A stretch of DNA of 64,000 nucleotides from Syntrophus buswellii. GTDB taxonomy: Bacteria > Desulfobacterota > Syntrophia > Syntrophales > Syntrophaceae. How positions within the stretch are numbered: the first letter of the stretch is position 1; every line of letters begins with the position of its first letter. The DNA lies in the NCBI RefSeq assembly GCF_046097065.1, contig NZ_CP175563.1, positions 3,100,001-3,164,000 on the forward strand, written 5' to 3'. The position numbers were made by a program, and so were the translations under genes. Under the pieces are notes generated by a model, which saw only the letters and a program-made list of their open reading frames with translations, made no database searches and was not told where the DNA came from. Of this stretch, positions 42,706 through 51,321 are shown in pieces.

Positions 42706-43053
42706 ATGGATATTTCGAATATTGACGTCCAGCGCATCCTGAAATGGGTGCTGATTGTCCTGATTACCGGTTTTATTGCCCAGTTTGGTAAATCCTTCGC
42801 CAAATATCTCCTGGAGAAAATCCGGGTGAGAAAAGCCCTGGAAGCGGAGAAGCTGGCTTCGGCCCCCGGCGACCAAGAACCCCCGAAGCCGGCCCCGCCG
42901 CCGGAGCGCGTTTCCACGGCGCAGAAAGAGCCGGAAGTCGCAACATTTGCGGATGCCATTCCTCCATCGGAAAAAGACGAGACCAAGCTCCGGAAAAAAG
43001 CGCTCAAGGCGCAGGTCAAAGAGCAAAAAAAGAAAAAGAAGGAGGAAGGTTGA
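42706..43053 (+). CDS. Small membrane protein with Lys/Pro-rich tail, unknown
   Basis: 115 residues. One hydrophobic helix (about residues 11-28) then a positively charged linker, a Pro-rich stretch (PPKPAPPPERV) and a Lys-rich C-terminus. It lies 48 bp after mobB on the same strand. No recognised motif; it may be a membrane-anchored assembly or scaffold protein. Composition (Lys-rich end) differs from neighbours. Confidence 0.5.
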   Translation: MDISNIDVQRILKWVLIVLITGFIAQFGKSFAKYLLEKIRVRKALEAEKLASAPGDQEPPKPAPPPERVSTAQKEPEVATFADAIPPSEKDETKLRKKALKAQVKEQKKKKKEEG

Positions 43054-43123
43054 AGGATTTCCGTACTTCGAAGTCCGGCGGGGGGACATCCCGCTGTTCC
43101 ATGGGCTCCGGCGGCACGGTCTT

Positions 43124-43699
43124 TCAGAAGGACGCCTTCTGCAAATACCCAAGATCCTCTTCCAGGTCGGCCTGTCCAGCAGCTTCATTGGCAAGAACAT
43201 CGCAACGTTCGTTTTCCTTGATGTCCGCATGGCCCCGCACCCAGACAAAGGTGACCTGATGAAGGGAGCACAGATTCAACAGCCACTCCCAGAGATCGGC
43301 GTTAAGCGCCTTTTCCCTTGAATTGCGCTTCCAGCCGTTTGCCCGCCAGCGTTTTGCCCACCCCTTGGTGATCGCATTCACCAGATATTGGGAATCCGAA
43401 TAAAGCGTCACCGAACAGGGAAGCTTCAAAGCCTCCAGACCTCTGATTGCCGCGAGAATTTCCATGCGGTTGTTCGTGGTCAACCGGTAGCCGCCGGAAA
43501 GCTCCTTTCGGTGTTCCCCATAGAGAAGCACAACGCCATATCCGCCCGGCCCGGGATTTCCAAGACAGGCGCCGTCGGTATAAAGGATTACCTGCTTCGG
43601 GGAAGACGTCACTCCGGACGACGTCGACAACCCCTCGCCACGGGTTCGGGGCGTCGCCACCGTATCTTCACGGTTTGTTCTTTCCCGCCTGTTTTTCAT
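43124..43699 (-). CDS. rnhA: Ribonuclease HI
   Basis: Degrades RNA in RNA-DNA hybrids. The acidic catalytic set is in LYTDGACLGNPGPGGYG (Asp), NNRMEILAAIRGLE (Glu), LYSDSQYLVNAI (Asp) and, with the catalytic His, VRGHADIKENERCDVLA. About 35 residues of Ser/Thr/Arg-rich extension precede the core, so the protein is 191 residues rather than the usual 155; AAAGG precedes the ATG. A start nearer the core is possible. Confidence 0.95.
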   Translation of the reverse strand: MKNRRERTNREDTVATPRTRGEGLSTSSGVTSSPKQVILYTDGACLGNPGPGGYGVVLLYGEHRKELSGGYRLTTNNRMEILAAIRGLEALKLPCSVTLYSDSQYLVNAITKGWAKRWRANGWKRNSREKALNADLWEWLLNLCSLHQVTFVWVRGHADIKENERCDVLANEAAGQADLEEDLGYLQKASF

Positions 43700-44016
43700 T
43701 ACGACCTTTCTTGTACCTCAAAAGAAGAACGCATCATACAAGAGCGGGATGCACGGTTGCAAGAAAAGAAAATCGGGAATGCCCTGTTGCCGGCAGCCTC
43801 GAAGATGCCTGTCTCTTTTCAGGGCGATCCGCCTTCAGAATGTTCTTTACAAAACCGCTGGTTTTAGTATCTCATTGGGATAACGGGATAGGATGTCGGC
43901 TCGAACGCAGTAAAGAGGCCCGGCAGGAACGCGGATCGGGCAAAAACGGCGAAACGCCGAAAGGCCGGCCATAAAATCGGAATCATGGAACATTTCAGGG
44001 GGCTGGAGGTTGCAAC
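43700..44016. other. Divergent intergenic region, no gene seen
   Basis: About 317 bases between rnhA and the PspC gene. Only overlapping fragmentary open frames; should hold both promoters. Confidence 0.4.
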
Positions 44017-44286
44017 ATGGAGGGAAAGAACTGGCTGCAACGCTTTAAGAAATCGCGACGGGATAAATGGATCGGCGGAGTCTGCGGAGGCCTGGGGGAG
44101 CATACGCCCATTCCGTCGTGGTGCTGGCGGTTCCTGTTTGCATTTCTGTTCTTCTTCTGCGGATTTGGATTCCTGCTGTATCTCCTCCTGTGGATTCTCG
44201 TTCCCAAAGGCGACAACGTCGGGGGCGAATCGGATGTCCCTCAACCATGGAATGGCGAAAGCCGGAGAAACGGCGCCGGAAGCTGA
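44017..44286 (+). CDS. PspC-domain membrane protein
   Basis: 89 residues, one PspC domain: the KWIGGVCGGLGEHTPIP start and a strongly hydrophobic helix (FLFAFLFFFCGFGFLLYLLLW) ending ILVPKG. GGAGGTTGCAAC precedes the ATG. It is a phage-shock-protein-C-like small envelope stress protein. It lies 31 bp before htpX on the same strand, so both may answer to membrane stress. Confidence 0.85.
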   Translation: MEGKNWLQRFKKSRRDKWIGGVCGGLGEHTPIPSWCWRFLFAFLFFFCGFGFLLYLLLWILVPKGDNVGGESDVPQPWNGESRRNGAGS

Positions 44287-44317
44287 AAGGCGCGATACAA
44301 TCCCGAGGTAACATGCC

Positions 44318-45148
44318 ATGAACACACTCAAAGTCATCCTCCTGCTGGCCTCCCTGTCCGGTCTGCTCATACTGGCCGGCTATTTTGTCGCGCGGGGAAC
44401 CGGCGTGGTAATCGCCCTGGTTTTTTCCGCGCTCATGAACTTCGGCAGCTACTGGTATTCGGACAGTATCGTCCTCCGCATGTATTCCGCCCGTGAAGTA
44501 CCGCACGCGGAGGCCCCTGTCCTCCACAACTCCGTGGAAGCGCTGGCCGCGAGGGCCGGTCTGCCGAAGCCCCGGATTTACCTGATTTCCAACGATGTTC
44601 CCAACGCCTTTGCAACGGGAAGAAATGAAGATCATGCCGCCGTCGCAGTGACATCCGGCATCCAGAAGATTCTTGACCGGGATGAACTGGAGGGCGTCCT
44701 CGCCCATGAACTTTCCCACATCAAGCACAAGGATATCCTGATCAGCACCATGGCCGCGACGGTGGCGAGCGCCGTCGTGCTTCTGTCCCGGTGGGCCGTT
44801 TTTTTCGGCAACGACGAGGGAGGGGGAATGATCCCCGCCATTGCCATGGCGGTGATAGCACCTGTTGCGGCAACGGTCATTCAGATGGCGATCTCCCGAT
44901 CCAGGGAATATGACGCCGATGCAGGCAGCGCGAGGATCACCGGCAAGCCGGAAGCCCTGGCCTCCGCCCTCCGGAAGCTGTCGGCGGCATCGAGGGCCAA
45001 CCCGATGAATGTCAACCCATCCACGGCGCATATGTTCATCGTGAATCCGCTATCAGGAGATTTTCTTCGGACCCTCTTCAGCACCCATCCACCGATCGAG
45101 AAAAGGATCGAGCGGCTGCTGGCGATGAAAGCAGCTCCAAAGGAATAG
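44318..45148 (+). CDS. htpX: Membrane zinc metalloprotease HtpX
   Basis: M48-family protease in the inner membrane that degrades damaged membrane proteins. Two N-terminal helices, then VLAHELSHIKHKD with the HExxH zinc motif, two more hydrophobic helices, and the third ligand Glu in SREYDADAGSARITG. 276 residues, normal. It is in a likely operon with the PspC gene. The C-terminal AHMFIVNP and STHPPIEKRIERL are typical. Confidence 0.95.
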   Translation: MNTLKVILLLASLSGLLILAGYFVARGTGVVIALVFSALMNFGSYWYSDSIVLRMYSAREVPHAEAPVLHNSVEALAARAGLPKPRIYLISNDVPNAFATGRNEDHAAVAVTSGIQKILDRDELEGVLAHELSHIKHKDILISTMAATVASAVVLLSRWAVFFGNDEGGGMIPAIAMAVIAPVAATVIQMAISRSREYDADAGSARITGKPEALASALRKLSAASRANPMNVNPSTAHMFIVNPLSGDFLRTLFSTHPPIEKRIERLLAMKAAPKE

Positions 45149-45487
45149 GGAATGATGAAAGGACACAGCACCCCTTAGCGGTTGGGATCGGCCCCATGCC
45201 TTTCTTGGTCCCGAGAACCTCCCATGACCGCCTCCGGATTTGGACCTGCCCGCCCGGACCATCTTCAAAAAATTGATGAAAAATCCAAACGGTCGGGCGG
45301 TCGATGGATTCCGGAGAACACCTCCAGTTGTGATCCGCCTTGAACTGTGATAGAAAAGCCACGCTGAAGCGCCCGCAACACCGCAGCGGGTTGCGGGCTC
45401 CGAAAAGGCCTGAGGACGGGTGACAGCGGCAAATCCCGGCTGAAAGCACAGAGAGATCGTCAGAACTTCCAAAAAGGACCTCTATCT
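45149..45487 (+). other. Structured leader before ubiE/menG
   Basis: No gene here, but two strong folded elements. (1) Nested stems: CTCCGGA (45232-45238) with TCCGGAG (45310-45316), and inside it CCGCCCGGACC (45250-45260) with GGTCGGGCGG (45291-45300, one bulge). (2) A 12-bp stem with one bulged A and a CAG loop at 45371-45398. I cannot match it to a known riboswitch. It may also act as the htpX terminator. Confidence 0.4.
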
Positions 45488-46309
45488 TTGAAAGAACGCT
45501 TGAAGCGGGATTACGCCCCCGTCAAGGACCTGAAAGCGGATGACCACATTCGCATCGTCCAGGATATTTTTGCGACGGTTACGGGAAAGTACGATTTTCT
45601 CAATCACCTCCTCAGTTTCCGTCGAGATGTTGCCTGGCGGCGCTTTGCCGCCCGGAAGATGCATTTCCCCAGGACACGCCGTTACCTGGACGTGGCCACC
45701 GGCACGGCGGATCTGGCCCTGGAGGTGGCGAGCCGCTATCCGGATGTCGAGGTAACCGGCGTTGATTTTGTCCTGGAAATGCTTGAAAAAGCTGTGATCA
45801 AAACCGCCCGGCGGAAGGAATGCCGGGACCGGGTATCCTTCGTCCAGGGTGACGCCCTGGCCCTTCCCTTTGCGGACCGGTCTTTTGACGTGGTGGGAAT
45901 AGCCTTCGGGATCCGCAACATTCCAGACCGTCCGGGAGCGCTCCGGGAGTTTTCCCGGGTTCTCATTGAAGGCGGCCAGGTGGCCATACTGGAGATGCAG
46001 CTCCCGCAGCAGAAGGTTTTGCAGTTCTTGTGCAGCTTCTATCTCCGCCGGATCCTACCCCGGATGGCCAGGTGTTTTACCCGCAACCCGGCGGCCTATC
46101 TTTATCTTGCCGATTCCATCATCCAGTTCCCCGCCCCGGAACGATTCGCGGGGATGATGCGCGACGTCGGCTTTTCCAATGTCCGTCACTATCCCCTGAC
46201 ATTGGGCATCACCCGGCTTTATGTCGGTACGAAGCCCGATGGCGCACTGCCCCCTGAAAAGCAACCCGGCCATTTTCCTGAAAAGAATCCAGACAGGGAC
46301 TCATCTTGA
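45488..46309 (+). CDS. menG: Demethylmenaquinone/ubiquinone methyltransferase
   Basis: SAM-dependent C-methyltransferase of the UbiE/MenG family, doing the last step of menaquinone synthesis. Motifs: IVQDIFATVTGKYDFLNHLL at the N-terminus, DVATGTADLALEVA as SAM motif I (GxGTxD-like), VTGVDFVLEML, GIAFGIRNIPDRPGALREFSRVL (UbiE signature) and FPAPERFAGMMRDVGF. It starts with TTG at 45488 with AAGGACC 7 nt before. 273 residues; the C-terminal about 25 residues are extra. It is separate from the men clusters but completes the same pathway. Confidence 0.93.
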   Translation: MKERLKRDYAPVKDLKADDHIRIVQDIFATVTGKYDFLNHLLSFRRDVAWRRFAARKMHFPRTRRYLDVATGTADLALEVASRYPDVEVTGVDFVLEMLEKAVIKTARRKECRDRVSFVQGDALALPFADRSFDVVGIAFGIRNIPDRPGALREFSRVLIEGGQVAILEMQLPQQKVLQFLCSFYLRRILPRMARCFTRNPAAYLYLADSIIQFPAPERFAGMMRDVGFSNVRHYPLTLGITRLYVGTKPDGALPPEKQPGHFPEKNPDRDSS

Positions 46310-46532
46310 CGGCACGGGGGGCTGGCGGGAATGTGAATCTTTTCCTTCCGGCAGGAATTCCGGGGATTTTTTTCTTGAAAAAAGAGGGAAAGAATGATCT
46401 CTTCTCCGGGAAGTTGCGATAGAGGCGCAGGCAGCGAAGGTTCGGAAAAGCGGTTCAGGCAAAGGATGACATGTTGCCTCTCGAGCGGAAATATCGTGCC
46501 CATATCTCCTGATTCGACAGTGTGAGACGATC

Positions 46533-47426
46533 GTGCCGGCTATTTATTTCTTTGAGGTTGTCTGGAAGGTTGCCTGCCTTAGGAAAGGCGCATGGAAAAC
46601 AGGCAAATGCACCCTGCGCAGTGCTGTGCGTGAATTCAGCGACTCTCTGCTCCTCTTCGGGCCCGATCTGGTGGAAGTGGAAAATCCCTATGTCCGCCCC
46701 GATCTTGCGGAAATCATAAGCTGGAGCGAGGAGAATGTGTTGTCCAGCCAATCTTCTTCCGGCTATTGCTCTCTTCCTTTGGAACCGAGGATCATGCTGG
46801 CAAGCCACGGGCGGCGAATCCAGGAAAGACAGACGCTCTACGAGCTCTGGGAGGATTCGGGCCTGCAGTCCCTTTCCGCAAATCTGTTCTTTATCGAGCC
46901 GCTGATTTTCTGCCACGCGTTCAAGACACTGATCAATCATACGCGGGAAGATTGTTTTTGCGGGCCTCCGAACGACAGCAGGGAATACGATTATCTGACA
47001 GCCGAGGTGCATCTCTGCGTAAAGAGGAAATCGCCGAAGATTGAGACGGTTCTGAGCTCGGACGCCCGGATTGCCGGAAAAAGGGGGTTGACCTTCGGCA
47101 TGGATCTTTACGGCAACCTTCGACATGCCGTCATCGCGCAGTCAGCGGTCCAATCGGCCGCACGTGTTCCAGGTGATAAGTCGCATCAGGAGAAACCGTC
47201 GCCAGGAGAACCTGTTCCGGCTCGAGGGCTCGCCAAGGCGGAGCCTGGCAGAGACGCGGGTGTTGCCGTCAGGGCTCCTGCTGAATCCGAAAGAGACTGT
47301 TGCACCCTTCCCATGTCACCCGAAAGAGAGCCACGGGTGAAAAGAGCGCCTCCCGCTTTGGCATCCGGTTTCCTGGCCCATATGACCTTTTATGATGAAC
47401 CCTCCGGATTGCTTTGGATTTTTTGA
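46533..47426 (+). CDS. Hypothetical protein, doubtful
   Basis: 297-residue open frame from GTG 46533. The first two thirds look protein-like, with hydrophobic and acidic stretches (VREFSDSLLLFGPDLVEVEN) and a two-Cys DCFCGPPND segment; the C-terminal third is Ala/Pro/Glu-rich and less natural. There is no good ribosome binding site, and an equally long frame lies on the opposite strand (46455-47126). I recognise no family. Confidence 0.4.
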   Translation: MPAIYFFEVVWKVACLRKGAWKTGKCTLRSAVREFSDSLLLFGPDLVEVENPYVRPDLAEIISWSEENVLSSQSSSGYCSLPLEPRIMLASHGRRIQERQTLYELWEDSGLQSLSANLFFIEPLIFCHAFKTLINHTREDCFCGPPNDSREYDYLTAEVHLCVKRKSPKIETVLSSDARIAGKRGLTFGMDLYGNLRHAVIAQSAVQSAARVPGDKSHQEKPSPGEPVPARGLAKAEPGRDAGVAVRAPAESERDCCTLPMSPEREPRVKRAPPALASGFLAHMTFYDEPSGLLWIF

Positions 47427-47439
47427 AAAAAATTTTTTT

Positions 47440-48276
47440 TCAACCTGTCCCCTCCAGAAATTGATTCACCAGACGTTCCACCCGGCGCATGAGCCGTTCG
47501 TAATCGGGCAGCCCCTCCCCCCGTTCCAGAAAAAAGCGAAAAATGCGGGCCTCGACGGAAAAAATCTCCCGGAGAAGGCGGGCTGTCTCTTCCTGCCGCC
47601 GTTCAACCCGTGTCCTGTCACCGTAGGCATCACTGCTGTGTTCATTCAAGCCAAAATCATCAATGAGCAGAATATCCTTCAATGCGTGCAGCCCAAGGCC
47701 GGACTTCAGCGACTGCCAGAAGCACGGCGTGTCTTTGTGTACCCCCAGGTCCGCGGAATTGGCCACGATGAGCGCGGCGGGAGGCTCCGGGCCGAAGACT
47801 TCCTTCGCGGAAACGGCGGGGATTTCCCAGTCCGCAAGATACCTAAGGATCGTCGCCGTGGCTTCCGCGTAATGATCCGTTACAATGACCGTGCGGAGCC
47901 CCGGCTGATCCGCAAGCTTCCTGAGGAGGGGGCGCCAGGGGTCCTCCATGCGGGATGCCGCGAGATAGAAATCCACGAAGGCCTCCGCAGCCCTCTCCAA
48001 ATCGGGAACGAACCCTGGTCTGGCGCTGGAAACCTCCCCCCCGGCATCTTCCAGAAGGTGCCTCAGAAGAATCTGTCGGTAGCCCACCGGGGTCGTACTG
48101 CCTTCCTCCCAGGTCGGATTGACGATCTTCTCCCAGAGCCGGGAAGGCGTGATGCCCAGACAGGCAAGGCCGCTCTGCTCCAGCGCCGACTGGAGAGAAT
48201 CCCCCCGGCCGAACAGAACGGCCTGAAGGCTCAGCGTCCCCGAATAGTCCAAAAGAAGCAGCTTGTGCGGTTTCAT
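47440..48276 (-). CDS. HAD-like hydrolase in the thiamine operon
   Basis: 278-residue protein with a HAD-type N-terminus, LLLLDYSGTLSLQAVL. HAD catalytic motif I is normally DxDxT/V; here only D-x-S-G-T-L remains, which is the P-type/unusual phosphatase form, so catalysis is uncertain. A second motif-like TVIVTDHYAEATATIL and ILLIDDFGLNEHSSDAYG supply the later Asp pair. I start at the ATG 48276, 25 bp after thiE on the same strand. It could dephosphorylate a thiamine intermediate, but this is inference. Confidence 0.7.
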   Translation of the reverse strand: MKPHKLLLLDYSGTLSLQAVLFGRGDSLQSALEQSGLACLGITPSRLWEKIVNPTWEEGSTTPVGYRQILLRHLLEDAGGEVSSARPGFVPDLERAAEAFVDFYLAASRMEDPWRPLLRKLADQPGLRTVIVTDHYAEATATILRYLADWEIPAVSAKEVFGPEPPAALIVANSADLGVHKDTPCFWQSLKSGLGLHALKDILLIDDFGLNEHSSDAYGDRTRVERRQEETARLLREIFSVEARIFRFFLERGEGLPDYERLMRRVERLVNQFLEGTG

Positions 48277-48301
48277 GCGATTCTGAACCTGCGCAAAAAA
48301 G

Positions 48302-48994
48302 CTAAGGGCGCTCCCGCTGCGTTCCAGCCGGCGCCCCTTTTCCCTGCGCCTCAGCAATGTCATGGCAGAGATCCCTGGCGGCCCTGAAGGGATCCGATGC
48401 CGCACAGATTGCCGACACCACGGCGATCCGGTCGGCCCCGGCCCGAATGACCGCACCGGCATTTTCGCGGGAAATTCCGCCTATGGCAACGAGAGAATGC
48501 CGGGAAAACGCCCGGATCCGCGCCAAGCCCTCCAAGCCCCAAGGTGCTTTGGTATCCCTTTTGGTGGGTGTGGCAAAAACGGGACTGACGCCGAGATAAT
48601 CGACGTCCAGGGATTGGGCCTGCACCACGTCTTCCCAGGATTCCACGGAGAGGCCGATGATGGCCTTGGGCCCCAGCAGCCGGCGGGCCGTTTCATAGGG
48701 CATATCCTCCTGGCCGAGGTGGATTCCGTCCGCTTCAGAGGCCAGGACGACATCAAGCCGGTCGTTGATGATCAGGGGAACCCCCAGGGGGAAGAGGAGC
48801 GCTTTCAGGCGTCTGGCCTCCTCAACAAAGGGGCGGGTGGCCAGATCCTTTTCCCGGAGCTGGACCCAGGCCGCACCGCCTTGTACGGCCATTGAAACGA
48901 CCTCTTCGACACTTCTTCGGCCGCACAGGCTGCGGTCCGTGACAAGGTACAATCCATCGGTTTTTCTCCGGGCGGAAAAAGGTCGATCCATCAT
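48302..48994 (-). CDS. thiE: Thiamine-phosphate synthase ThiE
   Basis: Joins HMP-diphosphate and HET-phosphate into thiamine phosphate. TIM-barrel family sequence: GLYLVTDRSLC, VQLREKDLATRPFVEEA, LIINDRLDVVLASEADGIHL, LGVSPVFATPTKRDTKAP and LVAIGGISRENAGAVIRAGADRIAVVSAI. The ATG 48994 overlaps the thiM stop (ATGA) and gives 230 residues; an upstream frame extension overlaps thiM and is not real. Confidence 0.95.
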   Translation of the reverse strand: MMDRPFSARRKTDGLYLVTDRSLCGRRSVEEVVSMAVQGGAAWVQLREKDLATRPFVEEARRLKALLFPLGVPLIINDRLDVVLASEADGIHLGQEDMPYETARRLLGPKAIIGLSVESWEDVVQAQSLDVDYLGVSPVFATPTKRDTKAPWGLEGLARIRAFSRHSLVAIGGISRENAGAVIRAGADRIAVVSAICAASDPFRAARDLCHDIAEAQGKGAPAGTQRERP

Positions 48995-49806
48995 CCGGCT
49001 CCTGGTGAGGTTCGCATTCGACGGACAAGGTCTTCCTCGGTCAGCTGATAAAGGATGTCCAGGAAGTGAAGCTGCAGGCTTCCCGGGCCGGGGGAGATTT
49101 CCGCAGCCATTTCGCCGGCAACGCCCATGATCGCCATGGCTTGCGCCGCAGCCAGGGCAAAGGACGGGTTCACGGCTGCAAAGGCGCCGCAGAGGGCGGA
49201 GGCCGTGCACCCAAGCCCCGTCACCCGGGCCATCAGGGGATGGCCGTTTTTGATCCCCAGAAGCACCTGCCTGCTCACAATGAAATCCGTCTCTCCGCTG
49301 ATGCAGATCGTGCTCCCATAGCGTTCGCTCATCCTGCGGGCGGCCTCGACGGCGCGGCTTGAATGTTCCGTGGCGTCAACCCCTTTGGTCCGCCCCTTTT
49401 CAGCGGCCGCCAACGCCAGAATTTCAGAGGCATTGCCCCTGATGATCGTCGGGGCAACCGCATCCAGGAGCTTCCGGACGGTCCGGGTCCGATATGACGT
49501 GGCCCCTGCTCCGACCGGGTCCAGCACGATGGGAATCCGCCGCTCGGCGGCCTTCCGTGCCGCGCTGGTCATAGACTCGACCCAGGGCGGGCTGAGCGTT
49601 CCTATGTTGATCACCAGGGCCGACGCGGCGCTGACCATCTCTTCCACTTCCTCCCGGGCATGGGCCATGACGGGCGAGGCGCCCAGGGCCAACAGGGCGT
49701 TGGCCGTGCTGTTCATCACGACATAATTCGTGATATTGTGGATCAAAGGGGCCTGAGCGCGAATGGTCGAGACCGCTTCCCAGGTGTTTTCAGGGGTAAT
49801 CGGCAT
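48991..49806 (-). CDS. thiM: Hydroxyethylthiazole kinase ThiM
   Basis: Phosphorylates the thiazole moiety in thiamine salvage. The N-terminus has PLIHNITNYVVMNSTANALL and GASPVMAHAREEVEEMV; the ATP/thiazole region is ALVINIGTLSPPWVESM and VLDPVGAGATSYRTRTV; and the C-terminal catalytic Cys segment is TGLGCTASALCGAF. 271 residues, normal. First gene of thiM-thiE-HAD. I looked for a TPP riboswitch upstream and saw none of its conserved segments. Confidence 0.95.
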   Translation of the reverse strand: MPITPENTWEAVSTIRAQAPLIHNITNYVVMNSTANALLALGASPVMAHAREEVEEMVSAASALVINIGTLSPPWVESMTSAARKAAERRIPIVLDPVGAGATSYRTRTVRKLLDAVAPTIIRGNASEILALAAAEKGRTKGVDATEHSSRAVEAARRMSERYGSTICISGETDFIVSRQVLLGIKNGHPLMARVTGLGCTASALCGAFAAVNPSFALAAAQAMAIMGVAGEMAAEISPGPGSLQLHFLDILYQLTEEDLVRRMRTSPGAG

Positions 49807-49948
49807 GACTTCCCTTCTCCTTCCTGCTGCTGAAAAGACGGGAGTATCTTATCTTCGGCCGCTGCCCCTTGCAAGGGGGAATTGCCCCTTGACTTTCAGC
49901 GGCGATCAATGTTTCTTCTTCAAGAAAAGAAAGGAATCTTAAAACTTC

Positions 49949-50692
49949 ATGGAATGTTACAGAAGAAATAGAGGGGCAAAATTCCTCACCAGGGGTTTCC
50001 TCTTCATCGCTCTTTCGATCCTCGCGCTGCCGGGAGGTCAGGCTTTGGCCGCGGAAAGATCGCCGAATGAAGCCTTTAAAAAAAGTTACCCCCAGATCCC
50101 GGCGGAAAGGATTTCGGAAACGGCCATCAAGGGGGTTTACGAGGTGATCGTCGGCAATGAGATTCTCTATTACGCTCCCGAAACGGATTGCCTGCTGCTC
50201 GGGGAAATCGTTACGAAGGAGGGGAAAAATCTGACCCGGGAGAAGATTCGGGAACTGATTGCGGCCAAAGCGAAAAACCTGCCCCTGGATTCGGCGATCA
50301 CGATCGGAACGGGACCGCATCGCGTCATTGAAATCACGGATCCGGATTGTCCCTACTGCCGCCAGGCCTCCGCCTTTTTTGCCGGACGGACGGATGTGAC
50401 CCGTCATATCTTCTTCTATCCCCTTCCCTTCCACAAGGATGCCGAGGCGAAGGCGCTTTATGTCTTCTGTGCCAAAGACTGGGGAAAAGCCTACGAGGAA
50501 GCGATGACAGGAAAGCTGGACAGCATGAACTTCCAGCGCTGCGGGGACAGCCGGGCGGAGGAAACCCTCAGGAAGCACAAGGAGGTTGCCACCCGGTTGG
50601 GATTGACCGGCACGCCTTTCTTTCTCATCGGGGATTCAGCGGTTTTCGGCGCCAACATCGCCGAGATAGAAAATCTCCTGAAATCCAAATAG
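49949..50692 (+). CDS. Periplasmic thiol:disulfide interchange protein, DsbC-like
   Basis: 247 residues. Signal peptide (residues 1 to about 35, ending GGQALAAE), an N-terminal dimerisation-type domain with IKGVYEVIVGNEILYYAPE, then the thioredoxin-like domain with the active site DPDCPYCRQAS (CPYC) and the cis-Pro in TGTPFFLIGD. This matches DsbC/DsbG-type isomerases or the shorter DsbC-like variants. It is transcribed towards a TlpA-like gene; both may be served by the CcdA at 51322. Confidence 0.9.
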   Translation: MECYRRNRGAKFLTRGFLFIALSILALPGGQALAAERSPNEAFKKSYPQIPAERISETAIKGVYEVIVGNEILYYAPETDCLLLGEIVTKEGKNLTREKIRELIAAKAKNLPLDSAITIGTGPHRVIEITDPDCPYCRQASAFFAGRTDVTRHIFFYPLPFHKDAEAKALYVFCAKDWGKAYEEAMTGKLDSMNFQRCGDSRAEETLRKHKEVATRLGLTGTPFFLIGDSAVFGANIAEIENLLKSK

Positions 50693-50754
50693 ATCCTCTT
50701 CAATGGCAGTTGGCCGGAGCCGCAGACCGCGTCTTTCCGGCACCTGCATTCCCG

Positions 50755-51288
50755 CTAATCCGGCTGCTTCGCGAAAAGGCCGTTCAGGGAAGCTTCGAGA
50801 TCCGGGCAGCGGCGGCAAACAAGACGACCGTTACGATCCAGGAGGATCATATCGGGAACCCCGCGAACGCCGTAAGTATCAGCGACCTCTCCCCGCTCAT
50901 CCAGCAGGACGCGGTAAGAAAGCTGGTATTGACGGGCAAAGGATGAAACCTTCTGCGGGGATTCCTGAATGAAGATTTGAACCACCTCCAGGCCTCGCGG
51001 GCCGTAGTTGGCGGCGATTTCCCGCAGGTGAGGCACTTCGGAACGGCAATGGGCGCACCAGGTGGTGCTGAAGATCAGGAGAACGGGTTTGCCTCGATGT
51101 TGGCTCAGGCGGAACGATTTCCCCTCCAGATCGGGGAGTTCAAAATCCGGCGCTTCGATGCCTTCGACTTGGGGCAGGCTTTGCTTCGATCCCTTTTCTC
51201 CCTGGTCGGAAGGCTCCAGGCAGCTTACCAGAGAGAAAACCACCAGGGAAAGTCCGACGACAACGGGAAGAATCCGTAGAAGTTTCAT
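50755..51288 (-). CDS. TlpA-like thioredoxin lipoprotein
   Basis: 177 residues. Lipoprotein signal with a VFSLVSC box, then a TlpA/ResA-type domain with the redox pair in FSTTWCAHCRSEVPHL (CAHC) and the cis-Pro GVRGVPDMILL. The ATG at 51288 is preceded by CAGGAGC; it begins 33 bp after the ccdA gene. Such proteins keep apocytochrome c or other periplasmic thiols reduced, using electrons from CcdA. Confidence 0.9.
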   Translation of the reverse strand: MKLLRILPVVVGLSLVVFSLVSCLEPSDQGEKGSKQSLPQVEGIEAPDFELPDLEGKSFRLSQHRGKPVLLIFSTTWCAHCRSEVPHLREIAANYGPRGLEVVQIFIQESPQKVSSFARQYQLSYRVLLDERGEVADTYGVRGVPDMILLDRNGRLVCRRCPDLEASLNGLFAKQPD

Positions 51289-51321
51289 GGTGTTCAATGC
51301 TCCTGCATCCATTCGTGAGAA

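Noticed and set aside
46455..47126. Minus-strand frame of 223 residues opposite the doubtful gene at 46533
   Set aside because: Composition is less protein-like than the plus strand and there is no ribosome binding site; kept out, though this locus is uncertain on both strands.
49807..49948. Possible TPP riboswitch before thiM
   Set aside because: I checked both strands for the conserved CTGAGA and the ACCTGA...GGATAATGCC segments and saw neither; only small C/G hairpins.
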